A stretch of DNA of 64,000 bases from Luteolibacter sp. LG18 (lineage in GTDB: Bacteria; Verrucomicrobiota; Verrucomicrobiia; Verrucomicrobiales; Akkermansiaceae), in the NCBI RefSeq assembly GCF_036322585.1, contig NZ_AP024600.1, positions 1,116,001-1,180,000 of the forward strand, given 5' to 3'. The notes under the pieces were generated by a model that worked only from the letters and a program-made list of their open reading frames with translations, did not search any database and was not told the DNA's origin. The translations under genes and the position numbers were made by a program. Below are positions 1-8,358 of the stretch, in pieces. Each line of letters opens with the position of its first letter. Positions within the stretch are counted from its first letter, which is position 1.

Positions 1-239
1 GTGGCATCGCGCCGATGGCAGAGGCTCGCGCCCATCGCGCGATTCAGCATCAGCAGCGCCTGCGCGGGAAGTTTCTCCAGCCAGCGCGATTGGCCGCAGT
101 GGAGAGCCTGGCGGTAGAAGTCCGCGCCGCGCTCGCCATCACGGTAGGCCGCCAGCCGCGAGGCCGGATGCGAGTCCACACCGATGTCCGGCAGATGCGG
201 ACAGGGCACGGGCATCACGGAGTCGCCGGGCGCGGACAT
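1..239 (-). CDS. Hypothetical protein, N-terminal part (runs off window)
   Basis: An open frame reads leftward from an ATG at 239 and is still open at the window edge, giving the first 79 residues. The protein begins MSAPGDSVMPVPCPHLPDIG and continues with a helical stretch rich in Leu, Arg and Ala. There is no signal peptide or membrane segment in the visible part, and I do not recognise the family. Codon use is typical of the neighbours (G/C-ending codons). It is divergent from the membrane-protein gene that starts near 384, so the two would share the spacer 240-383. Its function cannot be judged without the missing C-terminal part. Confidence 0.6.
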   Translation of the reverse strand, partial: MSAPGDSVMPVPCPHLPDIGVDSHPASRLAAYRDGERGADFYRQALHCGQSRWLEKLPAQALLMLNRAMGASLCHRRDA

Positions 240-383
240 GGCCGGTAGTTTCGCTGGGAACGGCGGGGACGCAAGCCGCGGGTCCAACGGTTATGGAAGA
301 GGAGTGCCAAGTACCGGGTGAGCAGTGATCAGAAAAGAGGGGGGGGCTTGACCCGGATGCAGGCGGCTTCCCAAGATCGGGCG

Positions 384-1268
384 ATGGCGAGAGGGGATGT
401 ACATGCCGTTCCACGGAACAAGCGACGGAGGTTCGTGTGGACCGTCATCCTCGTGGCGATCGGGTCGGCGGCGCTGTGCAACTACACCGGTTGGCGGTAT
501 TCGACGGTGGCGTATCCGGTCGGGCCGTATGCGGTTCTGATCTGGTGGGGAGCTTTGCTATTGGCACCGCTGATGATGATGCGCGGATGGGATCTGCAAT
601 TGCGCCACGATCATCTCCCGGAACACGGGCGGGTGCCTTGGTGCTTCCGGGTGGTGACGGGTGTGGTCGTAATTTCAATCGTGCTGGTGGCCTTGCTGGA
701 GAAGGTCGGCGACCGTTTGCCGTGGGTCTACCGATCCCACAACCATGACATCATCCGGTGGTTTCCAGACGGCCCGACCGGAAGAGATTATTCCTCTCCG
801 CGCACCGCGGGCTTTTCAGAAGAACTAACCCCGACGTGGTCGCGCGGCATCAATTGGAATGGGTTCAACACGCAGCATGAACCTGTCGCGTTGCGGTTTT
901 ATCCCACGGGTGCCCCGTCCGCGTCCGGGTGGATCATCCACGCCGGAAACACCGTCATTCGCCGCGAGAGTGATGGCTACGCGGTGCCATGGACGGGCAA
1001 AGGGGTGGTCGAAGTGCTCTCCGATATCTCGGGCACATCGTTTCCACCAGACCAGCAGGGGCGCCTCGCCTCGGAGTTTGACACCGTGTGCGCGACATGG
1101 AGCAGCGGGCATTCGTTCACCCGGGGAAGCCACAATGGCTCCCGGCCACCGGCGTGGTTGGCATGGGCAGTCAGCGGGGTGGTCTGCCTGCTGATTTCCG
1201 CCGGAGTCTACGTCTCCGCGAAAGCGACGATGGGTGAGGCGCCGGGCGAAACGGCCGACCCCGGTTGA
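384..1268 (+). CDS. Membrane protein of a four-member paralogous family
   Basis: About 294 residues of unknown function. A short basic N-terminus (KRRRF) is followed by two membrane segments, a basic loop with a conserved PWCFRV motif, a third segment, then a roughly 150-residue probably extracytoplasmic domain, and a last segment near the C-terminus ending in KATMGEAPGE. The same plan, including RRRF, PWCFRV and a C-terminal (T/S)AKATMG or TRLTFG motif, occurs in the genes at 17933, 19797 and 20801. I chose the ATG at 384 because it gives an N-terminus of the same length as the paralogues; an upstream in-frame GTG at 318 is possible. No domain with a known activity is visible. Confidence 0.75.
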   Translation: MARGDVHAVPRNKRRRFVWTVILVAIGSAALCNYTGWRYSTVAYPVGPYAVLIWWGALLLAPLMMMRGWDLQLRHDHLPEHGRVPWCFRVVTGVVVISIVLVALLEKVGDRLPWVYRSHNHDIIRWFPDGPTGRDYSSPRTAGFSEELTPTWSRGINWNGFNTQHEPVALRFYPTGAPSASGWIIHAGNTVIRRESDGYAVPWTGKGVVEVLSDISGTSFPPDQQGRLASEFDTVCATWSSGHSFTRGSHNGSRPPAWLAWAVSGVVCLLISAGVYVSAKATMGEAPGETADPG

Positions 1269-1325
1269 TGCCGGGCACGAATGCTTGCGCTGGCCCTACT
1301 GTTCCGATGAACTGTCCGCCGCGCC

Positions 1326-2312
1326 ATGAACCGCATCGACCGCCTCACCGGGATGATCCTGCTGCTGCAGAGCCACCGCGTCATCACCGCGGAGCAGATC
1401 GCGGCGCACTATGAGATCAGCGTGCGGACGGTGTACCGGGATCTGGCGGCGCTGGGCGAGGCGGGGGTGCCGATCCTGGCGGAGGCGGGGATGGGCTACA
1501 GCCTGATGCGCGGCTACCACATGCCGCCGGTGATGTTCACCGAGGACGAGGCGGCGGCCCTATTCCTGAGCGGGGAAATCGCCGACCAGATCGCGGATGA
1601 ATCGCTGCGGGATTCACTGCGCGGGGCGCTGCTGAAGGTCCGTTCAGTATTGCCGGCGGAGCGCCGGGATTACCTCGACCGGCTTTCGAAGACGACGCGA
1701 GTGTGGCTGAAGCGCCCGACCCGCGCGGAGGACGAGGAGTGCCACCAGGCGCTGATGCGGCTGCAGGAGGCGGTGATCCGCCGCCGCTGTGCCGCGCTGC
1801 GCTACGATGCGGGGAACCGCGGCGAGATCACCACCCGGATGGTGGAGCCGCTGGGCGTGGTGTTCTACGGGCGGAACTGGCATCTGATCGCGTGGTGCCG
1901 GATGCGGAAGGCGATGCGGGATTTCCGGCTCGACCGGCTGGTGGACTGGGAGGTCACGGAGGAAATGTTCCACGGCCACGAGGACTTCTCGCTGCCCGCG
2001 TTCCTGGAGGACGTGATCCGCGGCAAGGAGCTGTTCCCCGCCACGCTGGTGTTCCACGCGCAGGCGATGGAACGGGTGCGCAACGAGCTGATGTGCTCGC
2101 GGGCGAAGGAAACGCGGCTGCCGGACGGGCGCTTCCAGGTGGACACGCTGACGGGTTCCTTCGAGTGGCTGGCGGGCTGGCTGATGGGCTTCGGGACGGC
2201 GGTGGAGGTGGCCGCGCCGCTGGAGTTGCGGGCGCAGGTGCGGAACCTCGCGTTCCAGATCGCGGAGGCCCACGCGGGGGCATTTGAAGATTCCGAAACG
2301 CTCCTGACATAG
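1326..2312 (+). CDS. YafY-type HTH/WYL-domain transcriptional regulator
   Basis: A 328-residue regulator. Residues about 1-60 form a winged helix-turn-helix of the DeoR/HTH_11 type (NRIDRLTGMILLLQSHRVIT, then SVRTVYRDLAAL). The middle and C-terminal parts match the WYL domain and its extension, with WHLIAWC in place of the classical WYL triplet, followed by the FRLDR motif that helps ligand binding. WYL regulators typically sense a small molecule or nucleic acid ligand. Length is normal for the YafY family. It lies 77 bp upstream of a VOC gene on the same strand, a pairing common for this regulator type, so it probably controls that gene. Confidence 0.9.
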   Translation: MNRIDRLTGMILLLQSHRVITAEQIAAHYEISVRTVYRDLAALGEAGVPILAEAGMGYSLMRGYHMPPVMFTEDEAAALFLSGEIADQIADESLRDSLRGALLKVRSVLPAERRDYLDRLSKTTRVWLKRPTRAEDEECHQALMRLQEAVIRRRCAALRYDAGNRGEITTRMVEPLGVVFYGRNWHLIAWCRMRKAMRDFRLDRLVDWEVTEEMFHGHEDFSLPAFLEDVIRGKELFPATLVFHAQAMERVRNELMCSRAKETRLPDGRFQVDTLTGSFEWLAGWLMGFGTAVEVAAPLELRAQVRNLAFQIAEAHAGAFEDSETLLT

Positions 2313-2389
2313 GGTTGTCAGTGGCATGGGTTTGGATGTGGGCGTTCCTCCGAACGAACGGGAACACAACCATCATCCCAAACACATCC

Positions 2390-2767
2390 ATGAAAAAGAA
2401 CGCCCTGAACTGGTTCGAAATCCACGTCTCCGACCTCGCCCGCGCCAAGCGCTTCTACGACACGATCCTGGACACCACGCTCCAGACCGTGGAGTGCGCC
2501 GAAAGCGGCTGCTCGATGGCGATCTTCCCGCACGAGCAGGGACAAGGGGTCGGCGGCGCGCTGACGAAGCACGACGAGTGCGGCCCCGCGGCCGGTGGCA
2601 CCGTGGTCTATCTGAATGTCGAGGGCGACCTCGATGGCGTGCTGTCCCGCGTGGTGGCCGCCGGTGGCAAGATCGTCCGCGACCGCATGGCGATCCCGCC
2701 GCACGGTTTCATCGGCATCATCGGTGACACCGAAGGCAACGTGGTGGGCCTGCACAGCCTGTCTTGA
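2390..2767 (+). CDS. VOC family protein (glyoxalase/bleomycin-resistance fold)
   Basis: A 125-residue protein beginning MKKNALNWFEIHVSDLARAK. The pattern of FEIHVSDLARAKRFYDTIL, a central MAIFPHEQG strand, TVVYLNVEGDLDGVL and a C-terminal GFIGIIGDTEGNVVGLHS matches one vicinal-oxygen-chelate module pair. His12 is a candidate metal ligand. The substrate cannot be inferred; such proteins act as lyases, dioxygenases or binding proteins. The ATG at 2390 is preferred over an upstream in-frame start at 2315 because the VOC fold begins immediately after it and the upstream codons are not conserved-looking. It probably forms a unit with the upstream WYL regulator. Confidence 0.88.
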   Translation: MKKNALNWFEIHVSDLARAKRFYDTILDTTLQTVECAESGCSMAIFPHEQGQGVGGALTKHDECGPAAGGTVVYLNVEGDLDGVLSRVVAAGGKIVRDRMAIPPHGFIGIIGDTEGNVVGLHSLS

Positions 2768-2793
2768 ACGGGCCGCGGTCCATCGCCGGATCA

Positions 2794-2895
2794 ACCGCGA
2801 ATGGACGCCAATGAACGCGAATGGAGAGGACCGGATGCCGGGAAGGCCAACCCGCTCCCACCCTTCATTCGCGTGAATTCGCGTTCATTCGCGGT
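2794..2895. repeat. Imperfect inverted repeat with CGAATGAACGCGAAT motif
   Basis: A 32-base left arm (2794-2825) and right arm (2864-2895) are reverse complements with a few mismatches, separated by 38 bases. Each arm contains tandem GCGAATG/CATTCGC words. It sits between the convergent VOC gene and the pRiA4b ORF-3 gene, so transcripts from either side could fold here. It has the form of a REP/BIME-type element; a terminator role is possible but there is no T-run. Confidence 0.7.
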
Positions 2896-2910
2896 CCGGA
2901 AGGAGGGACC

Positions 2911-3462
2911 TCACTTCTTCTTTTTGGTCCCGCGCTGGCGGGCACCGAACTTGACCTTCTTCGGGTCGAAGGGGATCGGGTCGTAGCCGGGGTTCATCCA
3001 CTCGATGTCCCCGGCGAGCGCCTGCATGAAGGCGAAGGCCCCGCCGAAGTCCTCGGGCGGGCACGCGCGGTCGCCGCCGATCATTTCCGGGCCGCCTTCC
3101 GCGCCCTCGATCCTCTTTTCGAAGGCCACCTCGTGGATCCATTCGTCCGCGAAATCGTAGCGGTAGAGGATGCGCACGGGCGGGCGCTGGCGGCCGATGA
3201 ACTGCTTGATGGTGACTTCCAACTCGTTCTGGAACTGGCCGATCACCATTTCATCCAAACCCACCGGGCCGATCACGTCGACGAGGCGCTTGCCCTTGCC
3301 GTGGCGGAACTCGTGCGGGTGCTTCGCTTCCCAGCCCATCGCATCCTGGATCGCCTCGTGGAGCTCGCGGAAGGTCGCGTCTTCCGAGATCGAAAACGAC
3401 CGCCAGATCTGCGGGGTGATCTGGTAGAGGAAGACCTTGATGACGTATCGCGCGGCACTCAC
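2911..3462 (-). CDS. Plasmid pRiA4b ORF-3 family protein
   Basis: A 183-residue cytoplasmic protein. The sequence YVIKVFLYQITPQIWRSFSI, then a TFRELHEAIQDAMGW segment, HPHEFRHGKGK, and a YRYDFADEWIHEVAFE stretch are the hallmarks of the IS1096/pRiA4b ORF-3-like domain, ending in a PPEDFGGAFAF motif. The C-terminus is very basic (RQRGTKKKK). The family is widespread in bacteria and plasmids; its biochemical role is not established. I chose the GTG at 3462 because the conserved domain starts directly after it; the frame stays open to 3630 but those codons overlap a repeat and look non-coding. Confidence 0.85.
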   Translation of the reverse strand: MSAARYVIKVFLYQITPQIWRSFSISEDATFRELHEAIQDAMGWEAKHPHEFRHGKGKRLVDVIGPVGLDEMVIGQFQNELEVTIKQFIGRQRPPVRILYRYDFADEWIHEVAFEKRIEGAEGGPEMIGGDRACPPEDFGGAFAFMQALAGDIEWMNPGYDPIPFDPKKVKFGARQRGTKKKK

Positions 3463-3537
3463 GGCGGGCAGCCTAGGAAATGCGGAATGCGTTCTGCAAG
3501 CTCCGTCGGGACACGCGATCCAGTGGGGCGAGGGTAA

Positions 3538-3674
3538 CGTAGCTGAAAGCTCCGCTTTCAGGATGTAGGGGGAAGCTCCGGCTTTCCCTCTGCGGGGGAG
3601 GAGCTCGTTCGGCCGGTCCGCCACCGCCAACTGGAGCTGGCGGAGACGATCCGAAAGCGGAGCTTCCGGCTACA
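3538..3674. repeat. Inverted repeat with GAAAGCTCCGCTTTC core
   Basis: The left arm 3538-3562 and right arm 3651-3674 are near-perfect reverse complements carrying AAGCTCCGCTTTC, with a second smaller copy (GGAAGCTCCGGCTTTCC) between them. The right arm includes the stop codon of the VTT gene. Fragments of the same family (CTGAAAGCTCCG, CTTCCGG) recur just after bioA near 38822. Confidence 0.65.
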
Positions 3675-4299
3675 ATCGCTTCAACCACGGCCGCGCGGCG
3701 AGCCACAGGATCGCCGGGACCACCAGGCTCAGCGCCATCGCCCAGCCCGGGGTGTCACGGCCGGCGGTGCCGATCCATGCGAACACGAAACCGGTGGGCA
3801 CGCTGCCACACGCCACCGCCGCCAGGAAACGCCCGAACGGCATTCGTACGGCGCCCGCCGTACATGACAGCGCCTCCGGCAACACCGGCAGCGCCCGAGA
3901 CAGGGCGATCATCCACCCTCCGCCGCCGGAGAACAGCCGGTGGCTGCGCTCGAAATCCTTCTCCCCGATCCATTTCCGCGCGGTGCGTTCCGGCAGCAGC
4001 CTGCCCACGCCGTAGCCCGCGATCCCCGCGCCGATCGAGCCCGCGGCGGCGAGCAACCCGCCAACCGCCACGCCATAGACGTAGCCGAGCGCGGACATCA
4101 CCACCGTGCCGGGCACCGGCAGCAGCAGGTCGGACACCAGCAGTCCCGCCCCGGCGAGACCGCCCCAGCCGGGACGCGCCTCCAGCCACGCGACCGTGGC
4201 CTCGCGGCTGAACATGGTTTCAAAACGACCACCCCACGCCAGCCACGCGGCGATCACCAGCCCGGCGAAGAGCAGGAAGATGAACACGATCCGGTTCAT
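3670..4299 (-). CDS. VTT-domain (TVP38/DedA-like) membrane protein
   Basis: A 209-residue integral membrane protein with an N-terminal anchor (residues 4-22), a long amphipathic region, and four to five further hydrophobic segments. The segment VSDLLLPVPGTVVMSALGYV and the later LSRALPVLPEALSCTAGAVR, each with a re-entrant-loop-like Pro/Gly pattern, mark the VTT (SNARE-associated Golgi) domain. DedA/TVP38 proteins act in membrane homeostasis and, for some members, lipid scrambling. The gene is 6 bp downstream of the phosphatase gene on the same strand, so the two are probably co-transcribed. Length is normal for TVP38-type members. Confidence 0.88.
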   Translation of the reverse strand: MNRIVFIFLLFAGLVIAAWLAWGGRFETMFSREATVAWLEARPGWGGLAGAGLLVSDLLLPVPGTVVMSALGYVYGVAVGGLLAAAGSIGAGIAGYGVGRLLPERTARKWIGEKDFERSHRLFSGGGGWMIALSRALPVLPEALSCTAGAVRMPFGRFLAAVACGSVPTGFVFAWIGTAGRDTPGWAMALSLVVPAILWLAARPWLKRL

Positions 4300-4305
4300 C
4301 GCGGA

Positions 4306-4824
4306 TCAGCCCGCTTGGGTCATGGCGCGCTTGAAGGCCGCGAGGTCCACCTGTTCCAGGTAGTGCCGCAGGTTGGGATAGACCCCGGCGTGGTAGCCGT
4401 AACGCGGATCGGTGAATTCGGCGATCGCCCGCTCCCGGGGCCATCCCTGCACCGCCATCCGGTAAAGCGCGACCACGGTGCCGGTGCGGTCGGAGCCGTG
4501 CCAGCAATGGACCAGCACCGGGCCGGGCGCGTCCTTCAGGATCTTCACCGCACGGGCGAGGTCCTGTTCCGGGATGGATCCGGCGTTCATCCGCACGCGC
4601 TGGAGTGAAAGGTGGGAGCCCTCCGCCTTCGCGGCGTCGCTGTGCCACTCGCGCAGGTTCAGCACGGTGGTGATGCCCTGCTGCCGCAGTTCGGCGAAAT
4701 CGGTGGCCTCGGGTTGGGCGGAGCGCCAGACCTTGCCATCCACGCGGGCCAGGTTCGCGGGCAACGCGGAGGCCGGGATCACCAGCAGACCGGACAGGGC
4801 GAGGGCGCGGAGAAGGCTTGGCAC
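4306..4824 (-). CDS. Secreted dual-specificity/tyrosine phosphatase-like protein
   Basis: About 172 residues. From the GTG at 4824 the protein starts with an ideal signal peptide (PSLLRALALSGLLVIPASALP), then a phosphatase fold with YRSAQP-like WRSAQPEATDFAELRQQGI, TVLNLREW and the P-loop HCWHGSDRTG (Cys107, Arg113), which fits HCX5R of cysteine-based phosphatases. The product is probably exported or periplasmic and may act on a phosphoester or phosphoinositide-like substrate. The GTG at 4824 is preceded by AGGTAGGGA at good distance. An alternative ATG at 4854 would overlap the fdhD start. The VTT gene follows 6 bp downstream. Confidence 0.85.
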   Translation of the reverse strand: MPSLLRALALSGLLVIPASALPANLARVDGKVWRSAQPEATDFAELRQQGITTVLNLREWHSDAAKAEGSHLSLQRVRMNAGSIPEQDLARAVKILKDAPGPVLVHCWHGSDRTGTVVALYRMAVQGWPRERAIAEFTDPRYGYHAGVYPNLRHYLEQVDLAAFKRAMTQAG

Positions 4825-4852
4825 GGGCCGATCCCTACCTGCAAATGCGGCC

Positions 4853-5623
4853 ATGGACAAGGAAGTGCTGGTGAGGTCGGAGGCGGGGCGGGAAATGTCC
4901 GACCGGGTGGCGGTGGAGGAGCCGCTGCAGATCACGGTGGACGGCCATCCGGTGGCGGTGGTGATGCGCACGCCCGGCCACGATGCCGACCTCGTCCGCG
5001 GCTTCCTGCTGACGGAGGGGGTGATCCGCCAGCTCGCCGACCTGCGCGCCATCGACCTCGATTCCCGCCCGAACCACGCGCTGGTGTTCCTGCGCGATGA
5101 TGCCGAGTGGGACGTTTCCCGGTTCTCGCGGAATCTGTTCAGCGCGTCGTCCTGCGGCATCTGCGGCAAGGCCAGCATCGAGGCGGTGATGCGCGAGCTG
5201 CCGCCGCTGGCACCGGGACCGGTGATCCCGGCGGAGGTGCTACTGCGAGCTCCGGATCTGATGCGGGAAAGCCAGACGACCTTCGAAAGCACCGGCGGGC
5301 TGCACGCCTGCGCGTGGTTCACCGCCACCGGCACCCTGCGGCTGATCCGCGAGGACGTGGGCCGCCACAACGCCACCGACAAGGTGATCGGCGCGGCCTT
5401 GGCCGAGGAGGTGCCGCTTCACGAGGGCTTCCTGATGGTGTCCGGCCGCGTGTCCTTCGAGATCGTCCAGAAGGCGCTGGCCGCGGGTGTGGCGGTGGTG
5501 GCCGCGGTGTCCGCGCCCTCCTCGCTGGCGATCGAGTTCGCGGCGCAATCCGGCATGACGCTCGCGGGTTTCCTGCGCCCGCCGCGGTTCAATGTCTACA
5601 CCGGTGGGGAGCGGATCGGGTGA
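4853..5623 (+). CDS. fdhD: Formate dehydrogenase accessory sulfurtransferase FdhD
   Basis: A 256-residue protein matching FdhD, which moves sulfur from the cysteine desulfurase to the molybdenum cofactor of formate dehydrogenase. Diagnostic parts are EEPLQITVDGHPVAVVMRTP, the HDADLVRGFLLTEGVI segment, the catalytic loop SSCGICGK (Cys101 and Cys104), TGGLHACAWF, and REDVGRHNATDKVIG. No formate dehydrogenase gene lies in this window, so its client enzyme is elsewhere. It is divergent from the phosphatase gene with almost no spacer, so the two genes' promoters must overlap each other's 5' regions. Confidence 0.95.
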   Translation: MDKEVLVRSEAGREMSDRVAVEEPLQITVDGHPVAVVMRTPGHDADLVRGFLLTEGVIRQLADLRAIDLDSRPNHALVFLRDDAEWDVSRFSRNLFSASSCGICGKASIEAVMRELPPLAPGPVIPAEVLLRAPDLMRESQTTFESTGGLHACAWFTATGTLRLIREDVGRHNATDKVIGAALAEEVPLHEGFLMVSGRVSFEIVQKALAAGVAVVAAVSAPSSLAIEFAAQSGMTLAGFLRPPRFNVYTGGERIG

Positions 5624-5637
5624 AGCCAGGTTTCTGC

Positions 5638-6064
5638 AAGCCCCGTAGGGGCGACGTATCCTAGCCGGTGGAGGAAGCCCTGATCTTTATACACATCGTG
5701 GACTCTGTATCCCCGAAGGGGATGACAGCCCAAGTAGCCGGAGGTTGAGGAGCCTTGGCGACGACACCTCCGGTTGGGGCGGGAAAGGTCATTCGATCCC
5801 GAAGGGGATCGCAGCCGGGTTCACAGGCCTGTGGAATCCATTGCCCATTTCTCGCGGAGAGCCGGGGCACGCGCTTCTCGCACGCCCTCCGGGGTGCCTG
5901 TCATGATCCGCGGGTCACCCGGTGGCAGCGTCGCTACGCTCCTTGCCGACCGGCTAATTTCTCCCGCCCCTGCCGGGGCGAAAGAGTGCTCACTCTCGAT
6001 ATGCGATGTGTATAAGGATCAGGGCGGAAGCCACCGGCTAGGATACGTCGCCCCTACGGGGCTT
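5638..6064. repeat. 427-bp element bounded by 61-bp inverted repeats
   Basis: The arm 5638-5698 and the arm 6004-6064 are reverse complements over 61 bases with only a few differences, each starting AAGCCCCGTAGGGGCGACGT. The interior holds smaller palindromes such as ATCCCCGAAGGGGAT (5709-5723) and several CCGGAGG/CCTCCGG words, but no convincing gene. The remaining spacer up to 6160 contains only a weak palindrome. It resembles the composite intergenic palindromic arrays common in Verrucomicrobiota; no transposase is encoded. Confidence 0.8.
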
Positions 6065-6160
6065 GAAGAGGGGTCTCACCCCATTCGGTTCAGCCTAGCG
6101 AATGAGGCCAAGCTCAGCGCTACTTGAACTCCCCTCCGGAACCTGCCATGCTGCCGGATC

Positions 6161-6679
6161 ATGAACTGGAAGCGCCTGCTGCTGGTGGTGTCCGCGCTCG
6201 TCATCGCCGCCTGCCATTATGACAAGCCGCTGGGGCCCGCCGCCGGGCTGGAAGCTCCCGCGGGCCTGGTGGGGCGCTGGAAATTCCAGGCCGATCCCGC
6301 GGACAATGACAAGGAGGACGGCTTCCTCGTGGTCCACCGCACCGCGGAGAAGCGGCTGGTGATCGACCACCAGGTGAGCGCCACCGAGCACTGGTATTTC
6401 ACCGGCTACCCGTGCCTGGCCGGGCATCCGGAGATCTTCGAGCTCCAGTTCCTCGGCGATTCCACCGGCAAGCCGAACACCGAGAAGCCGTTCCTGATCG
6501 TGCGGGCGAAGCTCGATGGCGACACCCTGAGCTGGTCGACGCTCGACACCGACAAGCTCGCTCCCGGCGACGATGCCGAGGCGTTCCGCAAGGCGCTGAC
6601 CGCCGCCGTCGAGAAGAACGCCGACGTGTTCGTGAAACCCCAGGCCTGGAAGCGGGAAAAGGTGGCCGAGCCGAAGTGA
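6161..6679 (+). CDS. Putative lipoprotein of unknown function
   Basis: A 172-residue protein with a lipoprotein signal: MNWKRLLLVVSALVIAAC, where Cys18 would be lipidated. The mature part (GLVGRWKFQADP, GFLVVHRTAEKRLVIDHQVS, TEHWYFTGYPCLAGHPEIFE, FLIVRAKLDGDTLSWSTLD) looks like a small beta-rich fold and ends in a basic tail. I do not recognise the family. It is followed 58 bp downstream by the CvfB-like gene on the same strand, which may be independently expressed. Confidence 0.8.
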   Translation: MNWKRLLLVVSALVIAACHYDKPLGPAAGLEAPAGLVGRWKFQADPADNDKEDGFLVVHRTAEKRLVIDHQVSATEHWYFTGYPCLAGHPEIFELQFLGDSTGKPNTEKPFLIVRAKLDGDTLSWSTLDTDKLAPGDDAEAFRKALTAAVEKNADVFVKPQAWKREKVAEPK

Positions 6680-6737
6680 CCGGGCCGCCGCGGTTTTCGG
6701 GTTCGACGCCCGCGTTCCCGTCCGCGACACTCCGCGC

Positions 6738-7568
6738 ATGGCGATGATCGGTGAGCGGGCGGAGTTGAAGGTGGTGCGGGAACAACCGTTCGGCATCTTC
6801 CTCGATGGCGGGGACCTCGGCGAGATCCTGCTGCCGCGCCGCGAGATGCCGGTGAAATGGGCCATCGGTGAAACCGTCGACGTGTTCCTCTACCGCGATT
6901 CCGAGGACCGCCCGGTCGCCACGCTGAAGGAGCCGAAGGTGAAGCCCGGCCAGTTCGCCTACCTCGAGGTGCTCCAGATCACCGGCGTCGGCGCGTTCCT
7001 CGATTGGGGCCTGCCGAAGGACCTGCTCGTGCCCTTCCGCGAACAGAAGGACCGCCTGGAAATCGGGAAGTCCTACGTCGTGTTCTGCTACCTGGACGAG
7101 GACACCGGCCGCATCGTGGCGACCAGACGCCTGTCCCGCCATCTGGATCAAACGAAGCCTCCCTACCGCGAGGGCGACGAGGTGGACCTGCTGCTCTACG
7201 GCAAGACCGAGCTGGGCTACAAGGCGATCGTCAACGGCCGCCACACCGGCCTGCTGTTTGCGAACCAGGTGTTCCGCCGCCTGCGGGCCGGGGAGCGCAC
7301 GAAGGGCTACGTCGCGCTGGTGCGGGACGATGGCAAGCTGGACCTCAGCCTGGAACCGGCGGGCCGCGAGCGCATTTCCTCGCTGGAGGCGAAAATCCTC
7401 CACGAGCTGGAAGGCCGCGGCGGCTGGTGGGAGTTGCACGACAACTCGCCCGCCGAGGAGATCAGCAAGGCGCTCGGCGTGAGCAAGCGCGCCTTCAAGC
7501 AAGCCACCGGCGCGCTCTTCCGCCAGCGCAAGATCCGCATCGAGCCCAATGGGCTGCGGTTGCTGTGA
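6738..7568 (+). CDS. CvfB-like S1 RNA-binding protein
   Basis: A 276-residue cytoplasmic protein of the CvfB/YitL family (COG2996). Repeated S1-like OB modules are visible: residues about 5-65 (FGIFLDGGDLGEILLP), about 70-130 (VLQITGVGAFLDWGLPKDLL) and about 145-210 (GYKAIVNGRHTGLLFANQVF), followed by a C-terminal winged helix (SKALGVSKRAFKQATGALFR). CvfB proteins bind RNA; in Staphylococcus the homologue affects virulence gene expression. Length is close to the family norm. An ATG two codons further in is an equivalent start. Confidence 0.9.
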   Translation: MAMIGERAELKVVREQPFGIFLDGGDLGEILLPRREMPVKWAIGETVDVFLYRDSEDRPVATLKEPKVKPGQFAYLEVLQITGVGAFLDWGLPKDLLVPFREQKDRLEIGKSYVVFCYLDEDTGRIVATRRLSRHLDQTKPPYREGDEVDLLLYGKTELGYKAIVNGRHTGLLFANQVFRRLRAGERTKGYVALVRDDGKLDLSLEPAGRERISSLEAKILHELEGRGGWWELHDNSPAEEISKALGVSKRAFKQATGALFRQRKIRIEPNGLRLL

Positions 7569-7756
7569 GGAGTTGAGGCTTTAGCCGAGGAAGGTCTTCC
7601 GGGAGGCGGAGGCTCTGGAGAGGCGAAGGTCCAGCCGGGATGAAGGAAGGCGACGGCACCACCGCCAACATCCCGCCCTTACAGGGCTCGATCCCTTCCC
7701 CCATGAGCCCCGGGGCGATGCCCCGGGCTGTCACATGACGCCCCGTTGGGGCGAAA
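7568..7756. repeat. Composite palindromic intergenic repeat
   Basis: Starts with GGAGTTGAGGCTTTAGCCGA, a word also found after folC at 34474. It continues with CCGCCCTTACAGGGCTCGAT and then the palindrome GCCCCGGGGCGATGCCCCGGGC and CGCCCCGTTGGGGCG; these three words recur, in the same order, after bioA (38960-39045). No gene is visible. Confidence 0.7.
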
Positions 7757-7803
7757 GACAAATGCTTGAACCGAAGCCAGCGCGAAACAAACTGGCCGAC
7801 GTC

Positions 7804-8265
7804 ATGAAGATCGCCACCTTGCTCGCTGGTTGGATGATGATGGCTTCGGCCGTCACCGGAGCGGAAATCTCGGTCAACTCGTTCTTCGGGGAGGGATTCG
7901 GCACGACCTTCTCGAAGAAGGTGGTGTTCAAGAAGAAGACCACCCGGAGCCCGAAAGGCTATCCCGATTCCGAGTGGCTCGTCTTCAAATCCAAGGACGC
8001 TCCGATGACCGAGGGTATCCAGATTGGATTCTGGAACAATTTCGACAGGGAGAAGCTCCAGGCGCTGATCGAAAAAAGCGCGGGCACCGAGGTGAATGTG
8101 ATCGCATACGAAACCATCCACGCGCTGGGTGAGCCCAAGCGCGGCCCCGGCATGCCGAAGCAAACCACGGAGGAGTACTTTGCCGAAGCGGATCAAGGAG
8201 CCGAACCCTGGGCGGTCAGGCGGGTGCTGATCATCATGAAAATGGAGACGGAACCGCCGAAGTGA
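7804..8265 (+). CDS. Small secreted protein of unknown function
   Basis: About 153 residues from the ATG at 7804. The N-terminus MKIATLLAGWMMMASAVTGA is a standard signal peptide. The mature protein contains a very basic strand (SKKVVFKKKTTRSPKGYPDS), a stretch GIQIGFWNNFDREKLQALIE, and an acidic/proline-rich tail. I recognise no domain. The frame is open further upstream to 7735, but that part lies in the intergenic repeat, and the signal peptide supports 7804. It converges with the large cytochrome fusion gene downstream. Confidence 0.72.
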   Translation: MKIATLLAGWMMMASAVTGAEISVNSFFGEGFGTTFSKKVVFKKKTTRSPKGYPDSEWLVFKSKDAPMTEGIQIGFWNNFDREKLQALIEKSAGTEVNVIAYETIHALGEPKRGPGMPKQTTEEYFAEADQGAEPWAVRRVLIIMKMETEPPK

Positions 8266-8358
8266 CGAGTTTTGCCGCTTTGGGATCGGGACGTCGTTTC
8301 CTTTGCGAAACGACGTCCACCGCCCGGTCGCCCCGGCGGTGCGGACCTACCCGCGACC

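Noticed and set aside
5638-6064. CRISPR array
   Set aside because: The repeats are palindromic and inverted, not direct, and are not regularly spaced.
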